Part shown: piece by piece, positions 8,758-17,894 of the stretch | Numbering within the stretch: position 1 is the stretch's first letter | Layout of the letters: every line of letters begins with the position of its first letter | Source: Sporomusa acidovorans | GTDB taxonomy: Bacteria; Bacillota; Negativicutes; Sporomusales; Sporomusaceae | Length of the DNA: 64,000 bases | Reading direction: 5' to 3' (one strand) | Assembly (NCBI RefSeq): GCF_002257695.2 | Contig: NZ_CP155571.1 | The notes under the pieces: model-generated | Told to the model about the DNA's origin: nothing | Seen by the model: only the letters and a program-made list of their open reading frames with translations | Databases searched by the model: none | Position numbers and translations under genes: made by a program

Positions 8758-9564
8758 GGTTGCCCGCTGCCTTATAGCCTCATATAATACAACTCCTGCA
8801 GCTACAGCTACATTCAGAGACTCGGCATGTCCAATTAACGGAATATTAATGCGGGAATCTGCCGCACTGAGTAATTCAGGGCTGATACCCTGACCCTCAT
8901 TGCCCAATATAAGGGCAACCGGGCGCTTAAAGTCGGCCTGGTAATAAACGGCTGAGTGTTGCAAACAGGTAGCCAGCAACGATACACCCGCCTGTTTAAG
9001 ATTCGTAATTAGGTCAGAATAGATCATGCCTTCTGCCACCGGCAAATGAAATAGAGAACCCATTGTCGCCCGCACCGTTTTTCCGGCATAGATATCAGCC
9101 GATCCTTTAAGCGTAATAACTCCGCTACAGCCGGCGGCATCTGCCGTACGGATAATAGTGCCAACATTACCCGGGTCCTGAATTCCATCCAAAATAACCA
9201 ATAACGGCAGCTTATCTTTTCCTGCCAGCATCTGCTTAACTGAAAATTGACGTTTTTTCAAAATGGCCATGATTCCCTGCGGCTGCTCAGTATCGGATAT
9301 TTTTTTATAAATTTCTGCCGGTACTTTGACCATTCGACAGTTTGTAACCGCTAACCTGTCAATGATATTCTTTGCCCGTTCACGCTCGGCAATTTCTTCT
9401 GTATAAATACACGTCGCCACAGGCCAATCGGCGTGGACGCATTCTTCAACCAGACGCACACCCTCTGCCAGAAACAGTTCCAACTTCTCCCGGTATTTTC
9501 GCTGTTTCAGCGAAGTGGTTTCCTTAATCAGCTTATTTGTCATGCTGGATATGCATTCAGTCAC
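8752..9564 (-). CDS. TrmH/SpoU-family RNA methyltransferase
   Basis: 270 residues. An N-terminal substrate-binding segment (to about 110, with FLAEGVRLVEE) precedes the SPOUT fold. The three SpoU motifs are visible: ILDGIQDPGNVGTIIRTADA (motif 1), VALILGNEGQGIS (motif 2) and INIPLIGHAESLNVAVAAG (motif 3). These enzymes 2'-O-methylate rRNA or tRNA using S-adenosylmethionine bound at a trefoil knot; the nucleotide target is not predictable. This gene type often sits next to pheST in Firmicutes, as here. The GTG start overlaps the ktrA stop (GTGA) and has GGAGGA upstream. Confidence 0.9.
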   Translation of the reverse strand: MTECISSMTNKLIKETTSLKQRKYREKLELFLAEGVRLVEECVHADWPVATCIYTEEIAERERAKNIIDRLAVTNCRMVKVPAEIYKKISDTEQPQGIMAILKKRQFSVKQMLAGKDKLPLLVILDGIQDPGNVGTIIRTADAAGCSGVITLKGSADIYAGKTVRATMGSLFHLPVAEGMIYSDLITNLKQAGVSLLATCLQHSAVYYQADFKRPVALILGNEGQGISPELLSAADSRINIPLIGHAESLNVAVAAGVVLYEAIRQRATL

Positions 9565-10223
9565 TCTAATTCCTCCATCTTTTGAATCCCCCTTGTTTGA
9601 CCTACAAAAATCAGTATGTCCCCTGTCCTGATTTTTTCATCGGAAGGCGGTGGCACAATTAACACTTCATCTCTTTTTATCGCGACAACATTAATTTCAT
9701 ATTTTACCCGTAAATTTGCTTCGGCCAGGCTGCGGCCTACTAAGGTTTTCGGAGCGGTAATTTCAGCAATACTCAAATCCGGGGACAGTTCGATGTACTC
9801 TAATACGTTAGTCGAAACTAAATTATGTGCCACTCTTAACCCCATATCACGTTCAGGATAAACAATGCGGTCGGCACCAATTTTAGCCAGCATTTTTCCA
9901 TGAAGTTCGTTCCGGGCTTTGGCAACGATATATTTTACGCCAAGGTCTTTTAAAATCAATGTTGTCAACACATTAGCCTGGATATCCTCGCCAATGGCAA
10001 CAACAACGACATCAAAATTCCGGATTCCCAACGCCTTTAGGGAGTTCTCGTCTGTCGTATCCGCCTGAACCACATGGGTCACCGTTTCACTCAATTTCTG
10101 AACTTGCTCTTCATTTGCATCAATTGCCAATACTTCATAACCAAGTTTATATAATGTGGTAGCAATACTGCTGCCAAAGCGTCCCAGTCCAATTACCGCA
10201 AATTGTTTATTTTTATCTTTCAT
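9561..10223 (-). CDS. ktrA: Potassium channel regulatory subunit KtrA/TrkA (RCK domains)
   Basis: 220 residues: an RCK_N Rossmann domain with the nucleotide loop IGLGRFGSSIA and acidic residue in VLAIDANEEQV, then an RCK_C domain (about 140-220, with TLVGRSLAEANLR). It gates the KtrB ion-conducting subunit in response to ATP/ADP and, in many Firmicutes, c-di-AMP bound at RCK_C. It lies 12 bp downstream of ktrB, so the two are one operon. A c-di-AMP riboswitch elsewhere in the window (29950-30075) shows that this second messenger is used by the cell. Confidence 0.93.
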   Translation of the reverse strand: MKDKNKQFAVIGLGRFGSSIATTLYKLGYEVLAIDANEEQVQKLSETVTHVVQADTTDENSLKALGIRNFDVVVVAIGEDIQANVLTTLILKDLGVKYIVAKARNELHGKMLAKIGADRIVYPERDMGLRVAHNLVSTNVLEYIELSPDLSIAEITAPKTLVGRSLAEANLRVKYEINVVAIKRDEVLIVPPPSDEKIRTGDILIFVGQTRGIQKMEELE

Positions 10224-10235
10224 CCGGATCCTCTC

Positions 10236-11603
10236 CTAACCAATAATTAGTTTTCCTTCAGGATACTGTACATTCCCTTTGCGGGTCTTTAAGGCCAAAG
10301 CTAACGCCAGGGTAACCGGTCCGACCCTGCCGGCAAACATTGTTATGATAATCCAAATCTTCCCGGAAGTTGTCAGAGATGATGTAATCCCTGTTGTCAG
10401 ACCTACTGTACCAAATGCCGATGTTGCCTCAAACAGCAGATTAATAAAAGGCTGCTTTTCTGTTATACTCAGCATCATTGTTATAAAGATAACCAACAGG
10501 GCCGAGATTAGCATGACAGAAAATGCTTTGTAAATAATAGTCTGGGAAATTCTACGCTCGAACATTTCAGCATCCTGCCGGCCTCTAATTAAGTTCCAAA
10601 TAGCTGCCGCCAATACTCCGGCCGTCGAAGTCTTAATCCCTCCGCCGGTGGAAGTCGGCGACGCACCAATAAACATAAGGATTACCATAAAAAATAAAGT
10701 GGCATCTGTAAGTTTACTTAAATCAATCGTATTCCAACCAGCGGTACGAGTCGTAACCGACTGAAAATAACTGGCTAATAGTTTACCCTGCAGGGATAGG
10801 CCGGCCAAAGTATTAAGATTATTATACTCAAGCAAAAAAATCACAATCGCCCCGAAACTAATTAATACTAAAGTTGTTGTTATAACCACTTTTGAATGAA
10901 GTGATAGCCGGTCAAACCGCCGAACTGTCCAAAGTTCCGAAATTACTGTAAAACCGATGCCGCCTAAAATGATAAGGAGTGAAATGACCAAATTTACCAC
11001 AATATCATCCACATAGGCAGTTGCACTGGAAAACTTGCCGGTAACACTTCCCATCAGGTCAAATCCGGCATTACAAAAAGAAGAAATTGCATGCCAATAG
11101 CCAAAATAAACACCTTTGACGCCAAAGTCCTGATACCAGCGGATTGCCAGTATTGTTCCGCCAATGAATTCAATCAATAAAGTTACTTTAATGATATATT
11201 GGGTTAATCGTACAACCCCCGAAACCGTAATTTGATTCAAAGCTTCTTGCATAATCAACCGTTGCCGGAAATTGATTTTTTTGCGAATAATAATTGCCAT
11301 TAACGTCGACATAGCCATAATACCAAGGCCACCAGCCTGAATTAAGCCAATAATCACAAGCTGACCAAATAATGAAAAATAAGTACCGGTATCCACCACT
11401 ACCAAACCGGTCACACAAACAGCCGAAGTTGCGGTAAATAAGGCATCAATTAAACTCAAGCTCTGCCCTGCCGCCGAAGCCATCGGGGTCATAAGCAAAA
11501 GTGCCCCGCCTACGATTAGGCTAGCAAAACCAAGTACCAAAACCTGGTATGGTGTGAGTTTCCATTGCTCAACATCTAACAGGTTGGTAATTTTGTCATC
11601 CAA
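10236..11603 (-). CDS. ktrB: Potassium uptake channel subunit KtrB/TrkH
   Basis: 455 residues with the four M1-P-M2 repeats of the Trk/Ktr/HKT family. Selectivity-filter glycines are visible in SAVCVTGLVV, SSFCNAGFDL, TTRTAGWNT and SAFGTVGLTTG. A GGG-rich loop (GASPTSTGGGIKTST) is the intramembrane gating loop of M2 of the third repeat. It forms the dimeric K+ channel that pairs with the KtrA ring. The TTG start is supported by AGGTGG six bases upstream. Confidence 0.95.
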   Translation of the reverse strand: MDDKITNLLDVEQWKLTPYQVLVLGFASLIVGGALLLMTPMASAAGQSLSLIDALFTATSAVCVTGLVVVDTGTYFSLFGQLVIIGLIQAGGLGIMAMSTLMAIIIRKKINFRQRLIMQEALNQITVSGVVRLTQYIIKVTLLIEFIGGTILAIRWYQDFGVKGVYFGYWHAISSFCNAGFDLMGSVTGKFSSATAYVDDIVVNLVISLLIILGGIGFTVISELWTVRRFDRLSLHSKVVITTTLVLISFGAIVIFLLEYNNLNTLAGLSLQGKLLASYFQSVTTRTAGWNTIDLSKLTDATLFFMVILMFIGASPTSTGGGIKTSTAGVLAAAIWNLIRGRQDAEMFERRISQTIIYKAFSVMLISALLVIFITMMLSITEKQPFINLLFEATSAFGTVGLTTGITSSLTTSGKIWIIITMFAGRVGPVTLALALALKTRKGNVQYPEGKLIIG

Positions 11604-11635
11604 AATATTCCACCTCTCAACTATTATTCCTTAAA

Positions 11636-11664
11636 ATTATACTCAAATTAGAAAATCTAAACAA
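11636..11664 (-). promoter_or_regulatory. Sigma-A promoter of ktrBA
   Basis: TTGTTT - 17 bp - TATAAT on the minus strand, 33 bp before the ktrB start codon. Confidence 0.75.
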
Positions 11665-11751
11665 GTTATCTAGTTCCTCATTTATCATCTTTCGGCATCA
11701 TTATCATGGTATATCGGTACAGAATTTATGTAAGAACGGCCATTGAACGTT

Positions 11752-11784
11752 AAAACCCCCGGCCATATATATACCGGGGGTTTT
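11752..11784 (-). terminator. Terminator after the aldolase gene
   Basis: Perfect inverted repeat AAAACCCCCGG / CCGGGGGTTTT with an 11-base AT-rich loop; A- and T-runs on both sides make it potentially bidirectional. Confidence 0.85.
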
Positions 11785-11802
11785 ACATGTTTACTTTGTC
11801 GT

Positions 11803-12651
11803 CTATATCGCTTTTGAAATGCAGTCAAACGACAACATATATTTGCGGACCGAATCTTTAACACCCTTTTTTACTACCGACATTAAATTGATATAATTAG
11901 TTGACTGATTTTTAGCCAGTTCAGCTTTTATTGTTTCTGACGCAACCATGGACATATCAGTGGCAATGTTGATTTTAGCTATACCCGATTGTATTGAGCT
12001 ATAATAATCTTCTTTGGTAAGCTTTGAGCCCCCATGCATGACAAGAGGTACATTGACCGTATTATTAAGTTCAGAGAGTCTTGAAAAATTAAGCTTAGGG
12101 CAACCCCGGTACACCCCATGGTTTGTACCTACCGCCACGGCTAACGCATCTACTTTCGTATTTTCCACAAAATTATATGCCATCTCCGGTTTAACTAAAT
12201 TCTCTTCATTAATATCTTTTATATGGCCGTAACAACCAACATAGCCCAATTCCCCCTCGACTGACACACCGAGAGAATGGGCTATGCGAGTAATTTCTTT
12301 CGTTCGTTTTAAGTTGTCCTCAAAAGGCAAGGCTGAACCATCAAACATAACAGAAGTAAATCCCCAGCGAATGGCTTTCATCACCCCTTCATAAGTATGT
12401 CCGTGGTCAAGATGGAGAGCCACAGGCACAGAAGCTTTTTGCGCAGCCCTACACATTGCGGCACTCAAGGTATCAACATCGACAAATTTAAATAACCGCT
12501 CGGGAATGCCAAGCACCAGGGGAGTTTTTAATTCTTCTGCCACCTCAATAACTGCGCCTAACGTTTCAAAGTTAAATACATTAAAACCGCCGACTGCATA
12601 TTTTCTTTTTTTAGCATCCTTGAGTAAGTCTTTCATCGTCACTAGGGCCAA
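11803..12651 (-). CDS. Class II fructose-bisphosphate (ketose-bisphosphate) aldolase
   Basis: 282 residues from the TTG at 12649-12651, which sits 7 bases after a perfect AAAGGAGGA and gives the typical family opening ALVTMKDLLKDA; a longer frame upstream lacks support. Class II zinc aldolase motifs: ALHLDHGHTYE (catalytic Asp and zinc His), SVEGELGYVG, VGTNHGVYRG and VMHGGSKL, plus the phosphate-binding KINIATDMS. It cleaves a ketose 1,6-bisphosphate; fructose- versus tagatose-bisphosphate preference cannot be told from motifs. The gene is monocistronic, between two terminators. Confidence 0.87.
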   Translation of the reverse strand: MALVTMKDLLKDAKKRKYAVGGFNVFNFETLGAVIEVAEELKTPLVLGIPERLFKFVDVDTLSAAMCRAAQKASVPVALHLDHGHTYEGVMKAIRWGFTSVMFDGSALPFEDNLKRTKEITRIAHSLGVSVEGELGYVGCYGHIKDINEENLVKPEMAYNFVENTKVDALAVAVGTNHGVYRGCPKLNFSRLSELNNTVNVPLVMHGGSKLTKEDYYSSIQSGIAKINIATDMSMVASETIKAELAKNQSTNYINLMSVVKKGVKDSVRKYMLSFDCISKAI

Positions 12652-12902
12652 GTTTAACTCCTCCTTTTTTGTTTTATTAAACAAATTTTAAATTGCCAGT
12701 TGGATATTACTTTTAATTCGCCGCGGCCTGAGAAAAACCTGCCAATTACACTAAAATTTAAAAAAATCAAATTTTTCAACTTTTATTTGTGCATTGTACA
12801 CAATCACCAATAACCGTTTATTACAGTTCCTCTATATTATTTATATTGCTCACGATTTGGATTTGATTACTAGTAATACCAAAATTTATAAAAATTATAC
12901 AT

Positions 12903-12930
12903 AAAAAAAACTCCCGAAAAAATCGGGAAT
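12903..12930 (-). terminator. Terminator of the infC-rpmI-rplT operon
   Basis: Minus-strand hairpin ATTCCCGA-TTTTT-TCGGGAGT followed by a run of eight T, immediately after the rplT stop codon. Confidence 0.88.
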
Positions 12931-12935
12931 TTTTT

Positions 12936-13292
12936 TTATTTTAATTGATCCTTAGCAGCACTTACCAGTTTGCCAAATGCAGTCATATCATTAACTGCCA
13001 GATCAGCCAGCATTTTACGGTTAACTTCCACACCCGCTTTTTTGAGACCATTGATAAGCTGGCTGTAAGAAATACCGTTTATGCGGGCGGCAGCATTAAT
13101 ACGGGTGATCCAAAGTTTACGGAAATCGCCTTTTTTAGCACGGCGATCGCGGCGTGCATAATACAGCGCCTTCATTACTGTTTCATTGGCTTTTTTGAAT
13201 TGTTTACTCTTGGCCCCGCGATAACCTTTAGCTAATTTAAGAATTTTTTTATGACGTCTATGTGCAGTAACGCCTTTTTTAACTCTTGGCAT
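12936..13292 (-). CDS. rplT: 50S ribosomal protein L20
   Basis: 118 residues, standard length. Highly basic N-terminus (PRVKKGVTAHRRHKKILKLAKGYRGAKSK) binds 23S rRNA; the globular C-terminal domain includes LWITRINAAARINGISYSQL. L20 is needed early in 50S assembly and in Firmicutes represses its own operon by binding the infC leader. It is the last gene of infC-rpmI-rplT. Confidence 0.98.
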   Translation of the reverse strand: MPRVKKGVTAHRRHKKILKLAKGYRGAKSKQFKKANETVMKALYYARRDRRAKKGDFRKLWITRINAAARINGISYSQLINGLKKAGVEVNRKMLADLAVNDMTAFGKLVSAAKDQLK

Positions 13293-13330
13293 GTCATATA
13301 CCTCCTGATGTACTTATAAATTGTTTATAC

Positions 13331-13528
13331 TTAGGCGTAAGGAAGCATTTTCACTACGCGTTCATGGTCAGATTTGCTAACCATAGCCGCTTTACGCAGA
13401 TTACGTTTACGGGATGGAGATTTTTTCTCAAGAATGTGACTTTTAAAAGCTTTGGCACGTTTAAATTCACCGCTGCCGGTTACTCTGAAACGTTTAGCAG
13501 CGCTTCTGCGGGTTTTAATTTTTGGCAT
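13331..13528 (-). CDS. rpmI: 50S ribosomal protein L35
   Basis: 65 residues opening PKIKTRRSAAKRFRVTGSG, the conserved L35 N-terminus, with the basic SPSRKRNLRKA segment. It is a late-binding 50S protein. It sits between infC and rplT with short spacers, in the conserved order. Confidence 0.98.
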   Translation of the reverse strand: MPKIKTRRSAAKRFRVTGSGEFKRAKAFKSHILEKKSPSRKRNLRKAAMVSKSDHERVVKMLPYA

Positions 13529-13549
13529 AGTAGGATATCCCCTTTCTAT

Positions 13550-14083
13550 TTATGTGCTAGATTGTGTAGTGTTGGGCTTAGGAGCTACAATCATAATCAT
13601 ATTTTTACCTTCGAGTTTGGCATCACGTTCAATGTTAGCCATATCTTTTAATAGAGTAGCCATTCGTACCAGCACCTGCTTACCAAGTTCAGGATGGGAA
13701 AGTTCCCGTCCTCTGAACATAATGGTTACTTTGACCTTGTCACCGTCTTCCAAAAAACGTTGGGCATTTTTCAACTTTACAAAAAAATCATGATCCTCAA
13801 TATTAGGACGAAGTTTTACTTCTTTAATTGAAATTACCTTTTGTTTTTTCTTAACTTCTTTGTCGCGTTTTTGTTGTTCATACCGAAATTTACCAAAATC
13901 CATGATCCGGCATACCGGCGGCTTGGCGGTTGGTGCTACTTCCACTAAATCAAGATTTTGCTCCCCCGCTAAACGCAATGCATCTCTCAGCGACATAATA
14001 CCCAGCTGTTCGTTTGTACTGCTTGTTACCCGAACTTCCTTTGCCCGAATCTCCTCATTAATTTTTAAAGTTTCTTTGCTAAT
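13550..14083 (-). CDS. infC: Translation initiation factor IF-3 with AUU start codon
   Basis: 177 residues when started at ATT (14081-14083). The upstream frame gives ISKETLKINEEIRAKEVRV, the canonical IF-3 N-terminus, preceded by AGGAGGTG with a 7-base spacer; the first in-frame ATG would remove 29 conserved residues. The rare AUU start is a known feature of infC: IF-3 discriminates against non-AUG starts and so represses its own translation. The N domain includes LVEVAPTAKPPVCRIMDFGKF; the C domain ends with the basic NMIMIVAPKP segment. First gene of the operon. Confidence 0.96.
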   Translation of the reverse strand: MSKETLKINEEIRAKEVRVTSSTNEQLGIMSLRDALRLAGEQNLDLVEVAPTAKPPVCRIMDFGKFRYEQQKRDKEVKKKQKVISIKEVKLRPNIEDHDFFVKLKNAQRFLEDGDKVKVTIMFRGRELSHPELGKQVLVRMATLLKDMANIERDAKLEGKNMIMIVAPKPNTTQSST

Positions 14084-14123
14084 TGCCGCTCACCTCCTGA
14101 TATACTTTGTTCAAAATTAAAAT

Positions 14124-14258
14124 AAAAAACGGATGGCATAAACCACCCGTACATGAGCACAACTTAATTTAGTCAGCTTACCATAACCTTACTAACAACA
14201 TAATCGCGCTGTAAGGTGAGAAGTGGATGGCTTCTGCTTAGCTCAATATTTAAATTAC
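14124..14258 (-). promoter_or_regulatory. infC leader with attenuator (ribosomal protein L20 leader type)
   Basis: The 5' leader of infC contains an AGAAG...CTTCT element near 14220-14236 and ends in a terminator-like hairpin, ACGGGTGG / CCATCCGT plus TTTTTTA at 14124-14150, shortly before the infC ribosome binding site. Firmicute infC leaders are known to bind L20 and terminate early; assignment to that class is from position and structure, not a covariance search. Confidence 0.65.
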
Positions 14259-14264
14259 CTGATA

Positions 14265-14293
14265 ATAATAACACCTTAACTTATAGAAGTCAA
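14265..14293 (-). promoter_or_regulatory. Sigma-A promoter of the infC operon
   Basis: TTGACT - 17 bp - TATTAT on the minus strand, directly downstream of the thrS stop codon. Confidence 0.72.
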
Positions 14294-14300
14294 GCTGTTT

Positions 14301-16211
14301 CTAATTTTTAGAACCAATCTCTGCCAAAGCCGTCGTCATAAAGCGATCAATAGGCATTGCACCAATGTCGCCTTGTCCTCTTTTACGAACAGCCACTGTG
14401 CGGGTTTCTGTCTCTTTATCACCTACTACAAGCATATAAGGCACCTTTTCTAATTGTCCTTCCCGAATCTTATAGCCAATTTTTTCGTTACGTTCATCCA
14501 CCTCGGCACGAATATCCTTGTCGCGCATTATTTGCGCAATTTCCTTGGCATAATCAGCGTGGCGTTCACTTATTGGTAAAATTTTGACTTGTACGGGTGC
14601 CAGCCAAATTGGAAAAGCGCCGGCAAAGTGCTCAATTAAAATACCGATAAAACGCTCCAAGCTACCATAAGCTACCCTATGAATCATTACCGGCCGATGT
14701 TTCAGGCCATCTTCGCCGATATAGTTCAGATCAAATTTTTCCGGCATCAGCATATCAAGTTGAATAGTACCACACTGCCAGGTACGTCCAATAGAATCCT
14801 TAAGGTGGAAATCAATCTTAGGCCCGTAAAAGGCGCCATCTCCCGGATTGATTTTAAACGGCATTTTTAGCTCTTCTAAAGCTTCTTTAAGCGCATTTGT
14901 AGCTGTTTCCCATACTTCATCAGAACCCATGGCTTTTTCCGGCTTAGTACTTAATTCGGCATGATAGGACAAGCCAAAAACACTATAGACGGTATTAAAC
15001 AGTTCTATAACTTTTTTAATTTCAGCTTTGATCTGAGAGGGAAGCATAAAAATGTGGGCATCATCCTGAGTGAAGCTGCGGACCCGCATCAGGCCATGTA
15101 AGGCACCGGAAATTTCATGACGGTGAACCAGACCTAATTCACAGGTACGAAGCGGCAGATCACGATAGCTATGATGCTGAGTGCGATATACTAAAATACC
15201 ACCCGGGCAATTCATGGGCTTTACAGCGTACCCTTCTCCGTCAATCTTGGTAAAGTACATATTCTCCCGGTAATGATCCCAGTGGCCGGATTGTTGCCAT
15301 AATTTTTGGTGCAAAATTATCGGCGTTTTAATTTCCTGATAGCCATATTTTACATGAATCTTACGCCAAAAGTTTTCAAGTTCATTACGAATAACCATGC
15401 CTTTAGGATGGAAGAACGGAAATCCCGGTCCTTCTTCCTGAATACTGAACAAATCAAGCTCGCGTCCTAGTTTACGGTGGTCCCGTTTAGCCGCTTCTTC
15501 CATCATCGTAATATAAGCGTCCAAATCGGCTTTTTTTTCGAAAGAGGTTCCATAAATACGCTGCAGCATCTTGCGTTTTTCATCCCCGCGCCAGTAAGCG
15601 CCCGCAATATTTTGCAATTTAATCGCCTTAACCCGCCCGGTGGACGGAACATGAGGCCCGGCACACAAGTCAACAAAGTCACCCTGTTTATACAGTGATA
15701 TTTCTGCGTCTAATGGCAAATCATGAATAAGTTCCTGTTTATAGCCTTCGCCCTGTTCATTAAAAAGTTTGATAGCTTCATCACGACTAACAGTTATTCG
15801 TTCAAGCGTCAGGTTTTCTTTTACGATTTTTTCCATTTCCGTTTGGATTTTCCCCAAGTCTTCCGGTGTAAACGTATGCGGCGTATCAAAGTCGTAATAA
15901 AAGCCATTGGCAATTGACGGGCCAATACCCAATTTCACATCATCATACAAACGTTTAACAGCTTGAGCTAAAATATGGGAAGAGGTATGACGCAAAGCCG
16001 CTTTCCCTTCTTCATCTTCAAAAGTCAAAAATTCAACAGCAGCGTCTTTTTCCAGTTTAGTAGCCAAATCTACCACTTGACCATCCACTTTGGCAACTAA
16101 TGCTGTTTTTTCCAGGTTGCGGCTAATAGACTTTGCGGCCTCAGCTAAGGTTATTCCCATCTCAACCTCGCGTGCGGCACCATCCTTTAATGTCATCTTA
16201 ATTTTGCCCAT
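14301..16211 (-). CDS. thrS: Threonine--tRNA ligase
   Basis: 636 residues. Domains: TGS (1-62, with AKSISRNLEKTALVAKV), the editing N2 domain with HTSSHILAQAVKRL and the zinc-like CAGPHVPSTG motif, the class II core (motif 2 RTCELGLVHRHEISGALHGL; zinc Cys in KPMNCPGG; motif 3 RVAYGSLERFIGILIEH), and the C-terminal anticodon-binding domain (VQVKILPISERHADYA). It charges tRNA-Thr. AGGAGG precedes the ATG. Expression is under the Thr T-box upstream. A cognate tRNA-Thr(GGT) gene is at 20199. Confidence 0.98.
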   Translation of the reverse strand: MGKIKMTLKDGAAREVEMGITLAEAAKSISRNLEKTALVAKVDGQVVDLATKLEKDAAVEFLTFEDEEGKAALRHTSSHILAQAVKRLYDDVKLGIGPSIANGFYYDFDTPHTFTPEDLGKIQTEMEKIVKENLTLERITVSRDEAIKLFNEQGEGYKQELIHDLPLDAEISLYKQGDFVDLCAGPHVPSTGRVKAIKLQNIAGAYWRGDEKRKMLQRIYGTSFEKKADLDAYITMMEEAAKRDHRKLGRELDLFSIQEEGPGFPFFHPKGMVIRNELENFWRKIHVKYGYQEIKTPIILHQKLWQQSGHWDHYRENMYFTKIDGEGYAVKPMNCPGGILVYRTQHHSYRDLPLRTCELGLVHRHEISGALHGLMRVRSFTQDDAHIFMLPSQIKAEIKKVIELFNTVYSVFGLSYHAELSTKPEKAMGSDEVWETATNALKEALEELKMPFKINPGDGAFYGPKIDFHLKDSIGRTWQCGTIQLDMLMPEKFDLNYIGEDGLKHRPVMIHRVAYGSLERFIGILIEHFAGAFPIWLAPVQVKILPISERHADYAKEIAQIMRDKDIRAEVDERNEKIGYKIREGQLEKVPYMLVVGDKETETRTVAVRKRGQGDIGAMPIDRFMTTALAEIGSKN

Positions 16212-16234
16212 ATGTTGGCAGCCTCCTTAACAAA

Positions 16235-16495
16235 AATAAAAAAAACTCTCATCCCTATAGGGACGAGAGTTTATACCCGTGGTTCCACCCTGTTTGGCTA
16301 TCGCCGTCTTACGATTTGATAACGGGAGATTATTCCCGGCTCAGCCTACTTTTAGTTCAGCAAAGCAGTTTAAAGGTGGTAATAATACCTGGTTTGCGTA
16401 AAAATGCTTACAGCCTCTGGCATTTTTTCTCTGGATACGCCTTTCAAGATATTATCTTGTCCTTGGCATCACTATTTCACAATACTATTTAATTA
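16235..16495 (-). promoter_or_regulatory. Threonine T-box riboswitch leader
   Basis: Contains AGGGTGGAACCACG on the minus strand (16279-16292) and a terminator hairpin, AAACTCTCGTCCC / GGGATGAGAGTTT, with a T-run at 16236-16273. A codon ACC in the ATTATTACCACC loop (about 16375-16386) is the probable specifier. Controls thrS. Confidence 0.93.
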
Positions 16496-16500
16496 CAAAA

Positions 16501-16529
16501 ATTATATACAAATTACATTTGAATGTCAA
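16501..16529 (-). promoter_or_regulatory. Consensus sigma-A promoter of thrS
   Basis: TTGACA - 17 bp - TATAAT on the minus strand, a perfect consensus, just before the T-box. Confidence 0.92.
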
Positions 16530-16573
16530 GTTCATCTGTGATAAATTCTGATAAGCCAGAGCAAAGCTAAGTT

Positions 16574-17476
16574 TTATATCTCGGTATGGTTTGATTTACC
16601 ATTATGCTCCTGAGAGCACATTTCACAGCCCTCGCATAAAATTACCCGTCCGGCAAATACACTTTTTATTGTGTCTAAAAGGTCTTTATCTCGCTGCCGG
16701 TTGGTACTATGCACCATAATGTTGCGCGGCGCAATAGTTATTAAGGCACTTATTAGTAAATCCTCATAGTTAAGGTTTTCATAACCGTCTTCATTGCTGT
16801 TTTGCAGCAGACTATCTTCAAAGCATTGATTTTTTATTGCCTTGCCATGGGAGTCAAAGAATTTAAACACATTGCGATCTTTAATAATTACATGGGCCTC
16901 TTCCTCACGCGGTTCCTGAACATCGACAAAATATCGTAAAACACGAATAAATTCTTTGTATTCAAGTTCCATCATAAAGTCATCGACTACCTTATCGATA
17001 ACCTCGGACAATTGGCTGCGGTAGTCCTTCAATCTGAAATTTAAAAATCCTTCCAGCACTAACTCATGATGGTTTTCCAAATAATCCAATATGCGGGTCA
17101 ATACGAGTTTATACCGGTCGCAACTGCCTGCAAGTGCTCTCACAACATTTGATTCCACTGCCGCCCGTTCGTCTTGATTGAAATAAAAATAGTTATTAGC
17201 CACAATCTTATTAATAAGGCGATGTTCTTCATTATTAATAATCCAATCCGCGAGTACCTGGGATACACTAGTTTTTAGAACCGTCTTTATCCGTTCATAG
17301 TTGCGAAAAGATAATTCGCCTTCACTGATGTTCAAACCCAGAAACTTGTAACCGCCTCGCTCAAGCTCTTCTATAACTACACGAAAGCCCTCTTGGGCAA
17401 GCGTCCTACAGTCGTGTTCCAACATCTCTTTGATATTCCCGGTCGTTCCGCTCAGGCCGATGGAAAGCAATTTCAC
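16574..17476 (-). CDS. ytxC: YtxC-like sporulation protein
   Basis: About 300 residues. It has the YtxC pattern of an N-terminal region with LSIGLSGTTGNIKEML, a helical middle (VIDKVVDDFMMELEYKEFIRVLRYFVDVQEP) and a C-terminal segment IAPRNIMVHSTNRQ; it ends with an additional CEGCEMC cysteine cluster. YtxC is annotated as a putative sporulation protein found beside thrS in Bacillus and Clostridia; its role is not defined. The start is uncertain: a GTG at 17474-17476 lies eight bases from GGGAG and is preferred over an ATG two codons earlier that is too close. Adjacent to thrS, as in other spore formers. Confidence 0.82.
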   Translation of the reverse strand: MKLLSIGLSGTTGNIKEMLEHDCRTLAQEGFRVVIEELERGGYKFLGLNISEGELSFRNYERIKTVLKTSVSQVLADWIINNEEHRLINKIVANNYFYFNQDERAAVESNVVRALAGSCDRYKLVLTRILDYLENHHELVLEGFLNFRLKDYRSQLSEVIDKVVDDFMMELEYKEFIRVLRYFVDVQEPREEEAHVIIKDRNVFKFFDSHGKAIKNQCFEDSLLQNSNEDGYENLNYEDLLISALITIAPRNIMVHSTNRQRDKDLLDTIKSVFAGRVILCEGCEMCSQEHNGKSNHTEI

Positions 17477-17556
17477 CACCATCACTCCCTTCTCATATAG
17501 TATATGTTCCACAGCTTATTTACATACAATGAGGAAAGAGAAGTGATTTTGGCGAA

Positions 17557-17883
17557 TTAGTTAACGAGTTCCATTTGCCTGTAAACGGCTGAAAGCCATT
17601 CATTCCGGTCTTTTACCACAAGCTTAATGACTTTATCTGTAATAGTAACTACCTTAAGTGCATTGGGGATTAGAAAAAAAGTCTTTTCCGGCAGTATTTC
17701 TTTTATATGGCTTAGCGTCACGTCATCCATATACTTATTATTGATATTAAGGACATAGCCAACAAATACAAGCCGCCGGTCTGTCAAATAAAGCGCCCCG
17801 GTTAGATTATCGCCACTACTACTATAGCTGGCAAGACATTTTTTTATAATAAGCTCATCAGGCTCTAACGGAAAGGTATACAT
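17557..17883 (-). CDS. GRAM/PH-like domain protein
   Basis: 108 residues, one compact beta-rich domain. The segment LTGALYLTDRRLVFVGYV is the typical core of bacterial GRAM/PH-like (YvbH/DUF-type) domains, followed by LSHIKEILPEKTF and VVTITDKVIKLVVKDRNEWL. Such domains bind lipids or peptides; here no partner is evident. It follows prfC at 11 bp spacing on the same strand and may be co-transcribed. No signal peptide or membrane segment. Confidence 0.6.
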   Translation of the reverse strand: MYTFPLEPDELIIKKCLASYSSSGDNLTGALYLTDRRLVFVGYVLNINNKYMDDVTLSHIKEILPEKTFFLIPNALKVVTITDKVIKLVVKDRNEWLSAVYRQMELVN

Positions 17884-17894
17884 ACCCTGCCTCC

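Noticed and set aside
12785..12800. Operator-like ATTGT/CACAAT inverted repeat before the aldolase gene
   Set aside because: Short, imperfect and in AT-rich sequence; not enough to claim a regulatory site.
13994..13996. infC start at ATG
   Set aside because: It removes 29 conserved residues and has no ribosome binding site; the ATT at 14083 has both.
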